Origin: Diospyros lotus
Taxonomy: Eukaryota; Streptophyta; Magnoliopsida; Ericales; Ebenaceae
Assembly: GCF_014633365.1 (NCBI RefSeq)
Contig: NC_068340.1
Coordinates: forward strand, 34,670,328 to 34,734,327
DNA length: 64,000 nucleotides
Reading direction: 5' to 3'
Shown: positions 49,601 through 55,639 of the stretch, piece after piece
How positions within the stretch are numbered: position 1 is the first letter of the stretch
Layout of the letters: every line of letters begins with the position of its first letter
Made by a program: the position numbers and the translations under genes
The notes under the pieces: generated by a model
The model's database searches: none
Told to the model about the DNA's origin: nothing
Seen by the model: the letters and a program-made list of their open reading frames with translations, nothing else

Positions 49601-52600
49601 TCATATTTTATGTAAACTATTTAGCAGCTTTAACTCACTTGGTTCACTTAGGTTTGATATGAGTATATAGGCCTTATAAAATATAAAGTCACGGATAGAA
49701 ATAATGGAAAAACTACAATTCATGTAGTTAACCCTACATAGTGGGAAAAAGGTTTGGTATATTGTTGTGGTCTTCACTCATTTCTTTCTCTACAACATTC
49801 CCTTTCCCATAATCTTCATGGCCACCAACTAACTCCCCTCATCTAATATGCTCCACTCATTGCCTTTGAAGCATTGAATTGGCTGCTAATGAGAAAGTAG
49901 AGGACCAATTCTTTGGGACCCACTAGTATTTCTATTAAGAGTAAAAATGATAATATAAAAGATAAAATTAACCCTCTATCTAATAGCTTCAGTTTTTAGA
50001 TGAGATGGTGATTAACAATTTAATATAGCATCAAAGCAATCAAAGACCCTGAGTTCAAATCTCCGCATTGACCCAATATTTAAATTGTTGCACATGTTTA
50101 GACCAGTCATGCAGTGAATCCTGGCCACATGTGAGCAAGCATGTTGAGAGTAAAAGTGATATTATAAAAGATTAAGTTAACCTTCTATTTAATAACTTAA
50201 ACTTATAGATGAGATGGTGATTAATAATTCAATAATTTCAATGTCTTGCCAACTGCCATCTCTTGCCACAATAAGTATTTTAGCACACATGCGTCTTGCT
50301 AAGGATCTCCACCCAAAGAAGCATGGACGTGGATATGGATAAAGATAGAGATGTGAATATTAGATTCTGATGCAACAATATGGAAAAATTGACAATATAG
50401 AATCATAAGGGTACGAGAAATGGCATATTTATCAAAGAATGATAATTCAGCATAAAAAATAAATAAATTCCCAAATAAAAAGGGTCATAGATCTAGCACA
50501 TCAAATTAAAATAACAATTACAATAATCACAAGCCTTTAATCCCACTAGGTAGGTCAGCTAATACATCATATTACAATTTGAAAATCACCAAAACAAAGG
50601 CATAATAAAAGCATTGACAGTTGATCGAATCAAGTCATTGCCATAGGACACATGATGGTGGTGTTTCTCTTAGGTTATCACAGACAGACTTGCCTAGATT
50701 CGTCCTTTGAAGTCTTCAATGAGTTTGTTCATTGGATATAGATTGAACACCTATTCTGAAGTGTCTATTTTCTGCCCAATTTGCAAAACAGAACACGAAT
50801 CAATTGTTTAACTGATCTACATCTATCAATGTATAAAGTCTTCCTAGATGGTATCAAAACAGCTTGAGTTGATTATAGTCACATTGGTTGAATTTAGTTA
50901 TGAGTAAAAAACTAGCCGATTTTTCCTTTTGGAGGGTGATTGAACTTGTATTCTCACTACTGTTAGCATATCCATCAACCTCACTAGAAGGGAGCTTCCT
51001 ATGGTATGGGCGGTGGCTACAAAGATAGAAAAAGAGTGGGATCTCCTGTGTTGTGTTCATTGGCTATGCTAGGAGAGAAAAGGAGAGGAAATGGGGGTGT
51101 TGCTTGTTAGAGCAGAAGGTGCTGTTATTTGGTGGTGTGCACTGAAAGCGATTATGTATTTAACTGAGAAACTGGGAGATGGTCATTTTTGGCTTGTTCA
51201 TTTGTTCTAGAAAAGCAGAGGACCTATTATAGAGGTCCTTGTGTAACACTTGAATTTTTAAAAAGAGAAAAAGAGATAAATAAGAGGGAAAATTGTGATG
51301 AGATGGATTATCATAGTTGTGGATGGATTAGGATGTAAGATATAAATTTGGGGATAAATCAGAAAAGATGTAGATATTGATTGAAGAGGATTTGATAAGG
51401 ATAGGATAAATCAGAATTAGAAACAAACCAATTCTTTGGGGATATTATCTTTTTTGAGATTTTCAGTGGAAGGTGAATGAATTTTTAAGCTTTTTGAACT
51501 TTAGGTCTTGACTTAGGGTTCATGGTGGAGCACAAAACCCATAGAGGTGGGTTGTGACATCTTGTCTATAGTGAGATTTATGAACTTTCTTGAATCAAAG
51601 AAAAAAGATAATTCTTTTAAAGCAATGTTAACACAGGTAACAGAGAGAATAAATTTAAAAAGGAGGGCTCTCTTTGATCTTTGAGTATTAATTATCTTCT
51701 ATTTTAAATCCTTCTTATTGTACTATATAATGCTAATTAGTGAAGCTTATTCTCATTTTTTTATAATGTGGTCATCGATTAGTTTTAGCAGATCAAGCTT
51801 GTATAAGTAATAATACGTTAAAGAGGGTGAAAGGTAATTTTGCCTAGTCTTTCAAGGCTATTACAGTCATTTCATATGGTATCATATCATCTTAGTTGAC
51901 AGAGGTTACCAGAATAGGGAATGTGAAACCTCTTGACAAGCTTCAAGGTGTGCTGTGTGGTATCCTACTACAGGGGTTGCTGTTTATTACTCAAGAGACC
52001 TTAGGAAAGAAGGTTGATATAATTTGCTTATGAAATAAGAGTGCCATTCCAGATCTTTCCTCAAGTGAATACGAGCATTTTCATTTCATTATTTTGTGTT
52101 TTCATTTGTGGTTGATCATTTTTTGTTATCTTTTGGTAGGACAAAGTAACACATTTGTTGAATTGCCTCCTGAGCTTTGTGTCATCATCATGTCTCCTAT
52201 ATCCATTGGCACCATATATTCTTTCTCATTCCTTCCATCTATCATGCATCGGATCGAGTTTTTGCTTATTGCCAACAACTTGAAAAAGATGCACTTGGAT
52301 CACTGCATGCAAAGTGTTATAATTCCAACTGCCAAGGTACGTTCCCCTACCTTTTCTTCAAACTGGAACTTATTTTGCTATAAATGCTGTATCAATATGC
52401 ACAGTACAATGCTTGTGTTAGAAAGGTGTAAGGGCAAATAATTCCTACACTTGTTCAAGTGTTGATTTTGAAACCATTTTATGTTCCCCATTCTGTTTTA
52501 TGACAACTATGTGGAATAACAATAAAAAAGCACTTTAGGAATGTGTTTTGACCCTTTGTTCCCATTTTGACTAAATGCCTTATTTCAGGTGTTGTTTGAA

Positions 52601-54811
52601 CTCTTATGGTGTGCTGGAGCCTGCTGAAAAGGTTTAATTTTGGAGTTTGATGTAGTGTTCCTAGTCGAACAAATGGATGACCTATTCTTAAGCTTTAGAC
52701 TTGGTTTATATAAGAAATGTGTCTGGATTTGGTAAAACTAACTTTTACCTTTACAAGCATTGAAGCATGTAATACAAGATGAGGGGGATCACCTGAATGA
52801 GACTTTCTTGCTCTCTTAAAGTACATGTCTCTTTACATGGCAAACCAAAAACAACACACATTTGTCTAATTGTACATTTTTCTTTTGCTTTATTGACTGT
52901 TCATTTTTTCTTGGTTAAGTAATATGGTTAATCAATTTAATTTCCTTTATTTTGTTTAATATCCTTTTGCACTTCTGCTAACCCACCTAACATATTCATG
53001 TAGGTCTTGGAAGCAATTACAACAAAAAAGTGCCAAGAGAAATTTCATCTTGAATCACTGGAGACCTTGGGGGACTCTTTCCTTAAGTATGCTGCCAGTC
53101 AACAGCTATTTAAAACTTACCAAAACCAACATGAGGGACTGCTTAGTGTTAAGAAAGATAAAATCGTTTGTAATGCTGCACTGTGCAAGCGTGGATGTGA
53201 CCACAAACTTCCGGTAATGTTTTACTAATTATAATATGTCTTTAATACGGATGGGCTTGGTAAAAGTGGCATCAATTTAACTATTTCCTTGGATTTTCTT
53301 TTATTTGTATGGTTTGACTTTAATCTTCTATCTTCAAAAGTTATCATAGAATGTTGGCTTGCATAAGTTTACATACATATACGATTCATGTAGTGTGCTT
53401 TTTGTTATTATTATTATTATTTTTTGTCTATTTTGTCTCCTATAGGAGTTAGTTTTTCTGAGAGCAAGCCTTAGTAGCGATGGTAAGGTTGATCCTCACT
53501 GATTGTGCTCTCAAAACAGCTTCTTTGAGAAGCAGGGGTAAGGTTATGTATAAAAATGACTCTCCCTGGAGAACTGCAAAGGAGGGTGCTTTACACACTG
53601 GGGATGCCCTTTTCTTTTGGAGTTAGTTTTTGTCCTACACAAAGGTGGGACATTCCTGGTCTTCATTGAATTGAATGTAAAGATATTGTCAACAGCAGGT
53701 TATGATGAGGTTGTAGGCAAGATTCTCAGTATTTAACGAGGATTAGATTTGTGATAGTTAACTTTTATGTTGTTTAAGGGGGTGCATGATATGGACTGAG
53801 CAGTTGTCTCAAGTTTGAGTCCCATAAAAGTCTAAAAGGGGACTGTCCTCTGATCTTATGCACTTATAACTATGCCATGAGGATTTTGAATGACACGATG
53901 GAAAGATAGCTTTGAACCCATTGCTTAGTGGCTGGAATTTGTGAGCTTTTAAGTTCTTATTTCTTTGTTGGAATAATTTTCCTAGATGTAGATTTTTGTT
54001 GAATATCATTGATTGAGACTGAGTGTGAAATTGGTCATGATATGGATTTCTTTATAAGATCTTGACCGTACCTAGTGCTTTAGAGCGGGACCATATCTAT
54101 CAAAAGCTTATTCTCTCACTGGTGTTCTGTTGAATCAATGAAATGATTTTTTTTTTTTTTTGGCTAACATTGAAATTAAGATCAGTGGCCAATGAAGATG
54201 GGGAAGCTAGCCCTTCAGGTAAAAGACAAAAAAGCTAGAAAATTAAATATTTGGATTGGGCTATAGACATAAAAGATGGCAGCTTCAAAAGATATCAGGA
54301 TCAAGCTACTGAAATGATTTTTGAGTTCTGGGTTTTCTCTTATGTTGTATTTTATAGGATTTATAACCTTACTTCTTGCTTTTGTACCTTTTAATTGTAG
54401 GGCTTCATTCAAAACGAACCTTTTGATCCACAAATGTGGATTATTCCTGGTGATAGATCTGGACAATATAAATTAGATGAAGAATATCTTTCTGCAACAA
54501 GGAAAGTTTTTAATCGGGGAAGGAAGAAAGTAAAAAGTAAAACAGTAGCTGATGTTGTGGAGGCACTTATTGGTGCATTCCTTAGCACAGGTGGCGAGAA
54601 GGCAGCCTTGTCATTTATGGATTGGCTGGGTATAAAGGTGGATTTTGCCAATGTACCGTATGTGAGGCAATTTTCAATTGAACCCAAGAGGCATGTTAAC
54701 ATCAAATATCTAGAATCCTTATTGAACTTCTCATTCCTTGATTCTTCTTTGCTTGTTGAAGCGTTAACCCATGGTTCTTACATGCTACCGGAGATTCCAA
54801 GATCTTATCAG
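21540..54811 (+). CDS. DCL2: Dicer-like protein 2, 20 exons, 3' end outside window
   Basis: Exons: 21540-21610, 21712-21889, 22088-22201, 22503-22637, 25292-25376, 25503-25567, 27229-27369, 31482-31610, 31694-31823, 31938-32037, 33344-33539, 33618-33778, 34110-34328, 34454-34680, 34767-35038, 35182-35615, 35753-35856, 52140-52336, 53004-53213, 54401-54811. They sum to 3,579 nt, 1,193 codons, with matching phases throughout and no stop. Domain order follows plant DCL2: DExD/H helicase N-lobe, helicase C, DUF283, PAZ, RNase IIIa, start of RNase IIIb. DCL2 cleaves long dsRNA into 22-nt siRNAs for antiviral and secondary silencing, backing up DCL4. All introns are GT-AG except intron 8 (GC-AG). 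Exon 20 ends at the Tyr-Gln preceding the second RNase III signature; about 195 residues (RNase IIIb core, dsRBD) lie beyond transposons in intron 20. The ATG was chosen because it follows a G/A-rich leader and gives the ...LPFARSYQMEAL junction shared with known DCL2. Confidence 0.9.
23378..24383. mobile_element. Non-autonomous MULE-like element in intron 4 (copy B ortholog)
   Basis: Same ends (ttaactaaatacca ... ggcatttagtcaa), same subterminal palindromic cacttgtg/cacaagcgg phrases and same relative place as the copy A element at 9354-10323. Shared presence dates the insertion before the DCL2 duplication. Confidence 0.6.
24800..25376 (+). repeat. Tandem exon 5-like units upstream of exon 5
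   Basis: Intron 4 ends with about 230-bp repeats. Each holds a phrase like ggagttctac...ccaagctg copied from the start of exon 5, followed by a common gcattttctgcttcatatt / gtaggaatgagtgtttgt spacer. A partial unit lies near 24830, a second with an intact gcag acceptor at 25051-25054, and the third is the real exon 5 (25292). Copy A shows the same array (about 10810, 11420, 11661), so it predates duplication. Confidence 0.7.
25292..27369 (+). CDS. DCL2: DCL2 exons 5-7: end of helicase N-lobe and hinge
   Basis: Exon 5 encodes [20 protein letters not shown] with motif III (TAS) following, ending in phase 1. Exon 6 must start after gatccag at 25502: this acceptor gives the in-frame reading [20 protein letters not shown], whereas the earlier tttag acceptor at 25470 runs into a stop. 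Exon 7 encodes [19 protein letters not shown] and ends KNLKEK. Intron 6 holds a solo LTR. Confidence 0.88.
26672..27043 (-). mobile_element. Solo LTR in DCL2 intron 6, TSD acatg
   Basis: A 372-bp block with ends TGTCA...TGACA and a perfect 5-bp duplication acatg at 26667-26671 and 27044-27048. Read on the minus strand it contains a pyrimidine-rich stretch and a gggatagattagta phrase resembling the LTR of the nested gypsy element (41151-41492), suggesting a related gypsy family. Confidence 0.8.
27370..31481 (+). other. DCL2 intron 7 (4.1 kb), no element identified
   Basis: AT-rich with TA dinucleotide runs near 30517-30531 and 31012-31031. Short open frames have no recognisable domain. A stretch around 28080-28350 with repeated ggatcaactac phrases, and one at 29040-29160 with a box-B-like ggtttcaaaccctag, may be old repeats but could not be assigned. 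The equivalent is deleted in copy A. Confidence 0.4.
31482..32037 (+). CDS. DCL2: DCL2 exons 8-10: helical insert before helicase C
   Basis: Exon 8 begins [13 protein letters not shown] and ends [11 protein letters not shown] at 31610, followed by GC rather than GT (AAG|gcatgt), so intron 8 (83 bp) is a GC-AG intron. Exon 9 ([20 protein letters not shown]...) and exon 10 ([20 protein letters not shown]) continue in frame. This alpha-helical insertion lies between the two helicase lobes in dicers. Exon 9 in copy A is the one split by the RTE fragment. Confidence 0.88.
32166..32428 (+). mobile_element. Solo LTR in DCL2 intron 10
   Basis: A 263-bp block TGTGGAAGC...TTGTTACA, flanked by tccag (32161-32165) and tccaa (32429-32433). 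It contains catatataagcagctc, a likely LTR TATA box. The matching place in copy A intron 10 (about 12995) lacks it, so it inserted after duplication. Confidence 0.7.
32474..32734 (+). mobile_element. TRIM (terminal-repeat retrotransposon in miniature) in DCL2 intron 10
   Basis: Two direct repeats of 95 and 91 bp (32474-32568 and 32644-32734), both starting TGTTGAGAGTAAAAA, enclose only 75 bp. That core begins with tggtattaaagcaagc, a degenerate initiator-Met tRNA primer site, and ends with a gaggggg purine tract. Copy A has an empty site (atcattagaaac at about 13040). No coding capacity; it would depend on another element's enzymes. Confidence 0.8.
33344..33778 (+). CDS. DCL2: DCL2 exons 11-12: helicase C domain
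   Basis: Exon 11 encodes [20 protein letters not shown] and [13 protein letters not shown]. Exon 12 encodes [20 protein letters not shown] and motif VI within [19 protein letters not shown]. The motifs for ATP and RNA contact are intact. These are the two exons copied head-to-head in the pseudogene (13790-15203). Intron 11 is only 78 bp. Confidence 0.93.
34110..35856 (+). CDS. DCL2: DCL2 exons 13-17: DUF283 and PAZ region
   Basis: Exon 13 starts in the SGD after helicase C and reads [16 protein letters not shown] and [20 protein letters not shown], the start of the dicer dimerisation fold (DUF283), completed by exon 14 ([19 protein letters not shown]). Exons 15-17 cover the linker and PAZ region ([59 protein letters not shown]). 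PAZ anchors the dsRNA end. None of these exons survives in copy A. Exon 17 ends in phase 1 before the 16.3-kb intron. Confidence 0.92.
35857..36303 (+). other. Left end of DCL2 intron 17
   Basis: Ordinary AT-rich intron sequence between the exon 17 donor (agatag|gtttga) and the copia target duplication. Nothing else seen. Confidence 0.5.
36309..36566 (-). repeat. 3' LTR of the intron 17 copia
   Basis: 258 bp, TG...CA, next to the polypurine tract complement at 36567-36580. Same length as its partner at 49134-49391. Confidence 0.9.
36622..38699 (-). pseudogene. Copia pol remnant: end of integrase, reverse transcriptase, RNase H
   Basis: On the minus strand, 38699-38217 encodes the end of integrase ([21 protein letters not shown] in shifted frames). 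38066-37379 is reverse transcriptase ([35 protein letters not shown]). 37161-36622 is RNase H ([27 protein letters not shown]). The reverse transcriptase box reads YVND where active copia elements have YVDD, so a catalytic Asp is lost. Several stops and frameshifts confirm it is dead. Confidence 0.85.
38703..39332 (+). mobile_element. Solo-LTR-like insertion in copia integrase
   Basis: A 630-bp segment running TGTGGGAATC...AATTCAACA interrupts the integrase frame. Its 3' third holds ggttggatgtagaattg and aaccaggataaatctg, phrases typical of plant copia LTR ends read in plus orientation. No matching target duplication was found, and about 25 integrase residues are missing at the junction, so a deletion probably accompanied it. 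Confidence 0.5.
39347..40305 (-). pseudogene. Copia protease/pre-integrase and integrase remnant
   Basis: Minus strand. 40305-40057 reads [16 protein letters not shown] and [20 protein letters not shown], the protease to pre-integrase region. 39862-39635 holds the pre-integrase zinc-binding wording [11 protein letters not shown] and the integrase start ([14 protein letters not shown]). 39613-39347 holds [18 protein letters not shown] and [17 protein letters not shown]. In-frame stops separate the pieces. Confidence 0.8.
40549..41150 (-). pseudogene. Copia gag, C-terminal part with CCHC zinc knuckle
   Basis: Minus strand. It reads [20 protein letters not shown], then the zinc knuckle [19 protein letters not shown] (C-x2-C-x4-H-x4-C). 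Its N-terminal half lies at about 48797-49002. Joining across the gypsy insertion gives a continuous gag reading, which shows the gypsy arrived inside a formerly intact gag. Confidence 0.85.
41151..41492 (+). repeat. 5' LTR of the nested gypsy element
   Basis: 342 bp with a GGGGGGG stretch near the start, a ccttataaaaagg TATA-like phrase and a long pyrimidine tract. It ends GGCTTGACA. Confidence 0.88.
41641..42147 (+). pseudogene. Gypsy gag, N-terminal part
   Basis: Plus-strand reading with [20 protein letters not shown] in the 5' part and a frame from 41759 ([34 protein letters not shown]). An in-frame TAG at about 41745 and another at 42045 interrupt it. It joins to the retrotransposon-gag domain after the L1 insertion. 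Confidence 0.6.
42256..45618 (-). CDS. L1 ORF2 protein (endonuclease, reverse transcriptase, zf-RVT)
   Basis: 1,120 residues. N-terminal apurinic-type endonuclease ([36 protein letters not shown]) covers about residues 1-230. Reverse transcriptase covers about 450-720 ([57 protein letters not shown], the catalytic FADDLMLF). A zinc-binding zf-RVT region near 960-1050 reads [16 protein letters not shown]. Catalytic residues look intact. No RNase H follows. The ATG overlaps the ORF1 stop by ATGA, suggesting translation by termination-reinitiation. It nicks the target and copies its own RNA in the nucleus. Confidence 0.93.
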   Translation of the reverse strand: MIISCWKIRGLNMPLKQNGVKRLMDQHQVNIMSILECKLNPTKLLKIMSQKFPGWDEINNFQVHSAGRILVLWDPSKLSLEPLGISPQVIHCHIRCKISGSSFHASFVYALNSVLGRRSLWQDLRDFGSDHLGPWIVMGDFNCVLRANEKINGVDVTPYQTVGLSDCCLSTGLSDLPSIGCFFTWTNNSVCSKLDRVMINRDWAASNLMSHANFLPAGCLSDHSPYVVSLLQQQRPQRKPFRFFNMWADHSDFLSIFSSIFHQHVLGTKQFSLCMKLKLLKGPLRCLNSKHFSHISSRVTAADKDLEEAQLLHNAHPHDQSLLAQISMMRKRAFILKEAERSFFQQQAKCSYLKLSDKCTKFFHAIVKRNSKRNFIAALTRADGSVTSSSDEVANKFIQFYEGLLGSSKLCEAIDPLILHSGPSISSEQAAALSQGVSNEEIKAAPFSIGNDKAPGPDGFSSHFFKQAWPIVGEQFTEAIHEFFSSGSLLKQINHSAIVLVPKSKHASSVGDFRPIACCSVTYKVISKILASRLALVLDSIIDSSQSAFVKGRSLMENVHSAQELLRNYCRKRTSPRCLIKVDLRKAFDSINWGFLQQILSGLGFPSVFSKWIMECVCLASYSIMVNGAMHGFFKGQQGLRQGDPLSPFLFVLCIEYLSRSLKKATTNSDFNFHPKCSKLGISHLAFADDLMLFARGDVTSIRILMGCLQNFEACSGLSANVLKSSIFPAGINDSDLSDILAATSFSRGDLPFRYLGIPLAAVKLKVMHYGPLTDRISDCIKAWTASSLSYAGRCELIRAVLQGVECFWLSILPVPAAVLEKIYRMCRIFLWNSKVALVAWRDICLPKSEGGLGLKDLQSWNSALLIKVLWNIHRKKDSLWVQWVHQRYLASGSIWELRAKRDDSPLIKRILALRDALCAAKGSPSTAISLLSDWASGESLNLAHPYNFFRPRGSKRAWASVIWNSNVIPKHSFILWLCAKDRILTKDKLRYMDLDGSCQFCGSAEETVQHLFFHSPATFRIWNHIRNWVGLSRAMSTLSSALKWLKKEARGTSWHNKLKRITLGYTVYHIWTARNRLIFEGLPAHFDCIIHRTKTSVYRAMFSLYPQVLVQFEALAMFR
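45615..47138 (-). CDS. L1 ORF1 protein (DUF4283 plus CCHC)
   Basis: About 507 residues from the first ATG (47138). The frame is open further upstream to 47261 but only with a GTG. The DUF4283-type domain spans roughly residues 110-250 ([60 protein letters not shown]), followed by the zinc knuckle [14 protein letters not shown] (C-x2-C-x4-H-x4-C). The basic, Pro/Glu-rich tail contains about 2.5 imperfect 18-20-residue repeats (TKEVPEV-K--DP). ORF1 proteins of plant L1s bind the element RNA to form the particle used in target-primed reverse transcription. Its TGA stop overlaps the ORF2 ATG as ATGA. Confidence 0.88.
   Translation of the reverse strand: MASKEVPPTSLTEPVVETGVNADTGSSSNLLKSDGSDLESSTKSCTLGDQDTVSVNLVEGTNKVCPSVPSDPKGSAPWASLFKNAKKQQVHGFALPKFENAGEMLIVDPLELDNVERALGYCLVGYLAGKFPGKQALLKLCNSWEIPYQYFPHSSRWLIFKFEDAQSRDQVLRGGPYYAHGRPLFLKIMPECFKFDETMDLHLPLWVRFPGLPIEFWNPNLLGRIASRLRVPITSNRNTATKERLSFARALVEVDVSKDLVREVVIMMPCGKLRHQHVVYEYEPQYCKYCMVFGHSHEVCKTNQPKPTPSEEPVPATNPEVGKEALDPVLATKEVPEVDKDAPDPTPATKEVPEVGKEPLDPACSQQEDPPLKEQEQVPMPVNAEEHTPIKGQPEVANTEDEGEYEVVVSKRTRKSARSKAAKQKMEKESSSKEMEASVTPQSQPNPRPPKASNPTQGRPRAKAIKIPMESDKASKAPNVFDSRLAEKSVKSHVFSRRKGPALRSQS
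47600..48260 (+). pseudogene. Gypsy gag domain and zinc knuckle
   Basis: Reads [20 protein letters not shown] and [20 protein letters not shown], then [14 protein letters not shown] and [12 protein letters not shown], the Retrotrans_gag fold of plant gypsy elements. A shifted frame from 48055 gives the knuckle [14 protein letters not shown] and an acidic (GAA)n-coded Glu tract at about 48166-48192. It ends without any pol. Confidence 0.8.
48452..48791 (+). repeat. 3' LTR of the nested gypsy element
   Basis: 340 bp, preceded by a ggggacaagaa purine tract. Same ends as the 5' LTR. Confidence 0.88.
48797..49002 (-). pseudogene. Copia gag, N-terminal part
   Basis: Minus strand reading includes [20 protein letters not shown] and [13 protein letters not shown], the usual start of plant copia gag. 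It breaks at the gypsy border and resumes at 41150. Confidence 0.8.
49134..49391 (-). repeat. 5' LTR of the intron 17 copia
   Basis: 258 bp, TG...CA, next to the primer-binding-site complement. Followed by tgttg, the target duplication. Confidence 0.9.
49933..50234 (+). mobile_element. Second TRIM copy, DCL2 intron 17
   Basis: Same family as 32474-32734. Direct repeats at 49933-about 50025 and 50142-50234 share agtaaaaatgataatataaa-type starts and end in tcaata. The core holds agcatcaaagcaatc (degenerate primer site) and ttgcacatgtttagaccagt, also present in the first TRIM. More decayed at its left end (TATTAAGAG for TGTTGAGAG). Confidence 0.7.
51242..51559 (+). mobile_element. Probable solo gypsy LTR in intron 17
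   Basis: A 318-bp block TGTAACACTTG...GGGTTGTGACA, flanked by ccttg (51237-51241) and tcttg (51560-51564), one mismatch. Both ends read like the common plant gypsy LTR ends. Confidence 0.6.
52140..54811 (+). CDS. DCL2: DCL2 exons 18-20: end of PAZ, RNase IIIa, start of RNase IIIb
   Basis: Exon 18 joins exon 17 in phase across 16.3 kb and reads [19 protein letters not shown] and [16 protein letters not shown]. Exon 19 holds the RNase III signature [17 protein letters not shown] with the catalytic Glu and Asp. Exon 20 holds the second acidic pair in [20 protein letters not shown], then [20 protein letters not shown] and [15 protein letters not shown], where the second RNase III domain begins. 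The second signature (LEFLGDS-type) was searched for up to 64000 and not found. Confidence 0.92.
53458..53618 (+). mobile_element. tRNA-derived SINE in DCL2 intron 19
   Basis: A 161-bp insert flanked by a 13-bp duplication ggagttagttttt (53445-53457 and 53619-53631). It begins with box-A-like wording (gtagcgatggtaaggttg) and carries the plant SINE phrases aacagcttctttgagaagca, ggggtaaggttatgtat, and ctttacacactggggatgcc before the final cttttcttt. Confidence 0.85.
54152..54309 (-). mobile_element. 5'-truncated LINE tail in DCL2 intron 19
   Basis: About 158 bp with a T run at 54147-54161 (poly(A) in minus orientation), flanked by tgaaatgattttt at 54139-54151 and 54310-54322. No coding sequence survives. 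It differs from the 3' end of the full-length L1 at 42167, so it is another LINE family. Confidence 0.7.
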
Positions 54812-55379
54812 GTATCTTTGTATAATTCATAACATATGTCACTGGCGTTTGAAATTGATACTTTTTGCTTCTTTCTGAAATATTTTACATGCTCTCACTT
54901 GTCTTTACCCTTCAATGTATTATTGTAGTTCCACAGTCCACCTATGTTGAACATAAAAATTGTTTGAAAAAAAGATTCACCTGAAAGCATTTTATGACTT
55001 ACAGCTTACATTTGATGATCCCTTTTTGGTCTCAACTAATACTCATGAACTTTAGGCATTTTAGGTTTTCTAATGTCCTTGTCGAGGTAAAAATGAAAAT
55101 TAGTCCAGAAATGAAATTTTAACATTTCCATTGAAGCATAAAACAGTAAACTGCTCAAAAATTCAGCAAAATGTGTTTGAAAAAAATAATTTTTATTAAC
55201 ATGAATTTAGAGAGGAGGTTGTGTTAGGTTGTTGACAAGAAGCGTAAAACTTGTGGATCAATCAATACGAATTCTACATAAATGAGCAAATCCTCGGGGT
55301 GTAACTCCTTCTGTGGTGTGTTGCATTTGCTCAGATGCAATTAAAATTGAGTTGGACTTTTGCTTCATTGCCCATATGT
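54812..55379 (+). other. DCL2 intron 20, left part
   Basis: Begins with the donor cag|gtatct and runs into the RTE-like sequence. No exon 21 is present; the intron therefore exceeds 9 kb within this window. Confidence 0.55.
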
Positions 55380-55474
55380 AGTGATACATATGGGTTGGAT
55401 GTGAGTAAAGAAGTTGGGACAAGATCATTGATTAAGGATTGGATCATTTAATATCGGGACTTTCACAAGAAACT

Positions 55475-55631
55475 TGTGAGAAAATAATTATGAGAAAAAC
55501 CTAAGAGATTAGTTTCTCTTAGCTTGTTATTTATAATAGGCATAATGGGCCTTAAACGCCTATGGGCTTATCCTAATTATAGAATAAAACACAAACATAT
55601 AATAATCATAATTATACTAATAATTCTAACA
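55475..55631 (-). repeat. 3' LTR of the second copia
   Basis: 157 bp, TG...CA, followed by the polypurine tract complement. Confidence 0.9.
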
Positions 55632-55639
55632 CTTCCCCC

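Larger units (their letters stand above)
49397..52139 (+). other. Right part of DCL2 intron 17
   Basis: Apart from the TRIM (49933-50234) and probable solo LTR (51242-51559) no element or gene is recognised. The stretch ends with the ttttggtag acceptor of exon 18. Confidence 0.5.
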
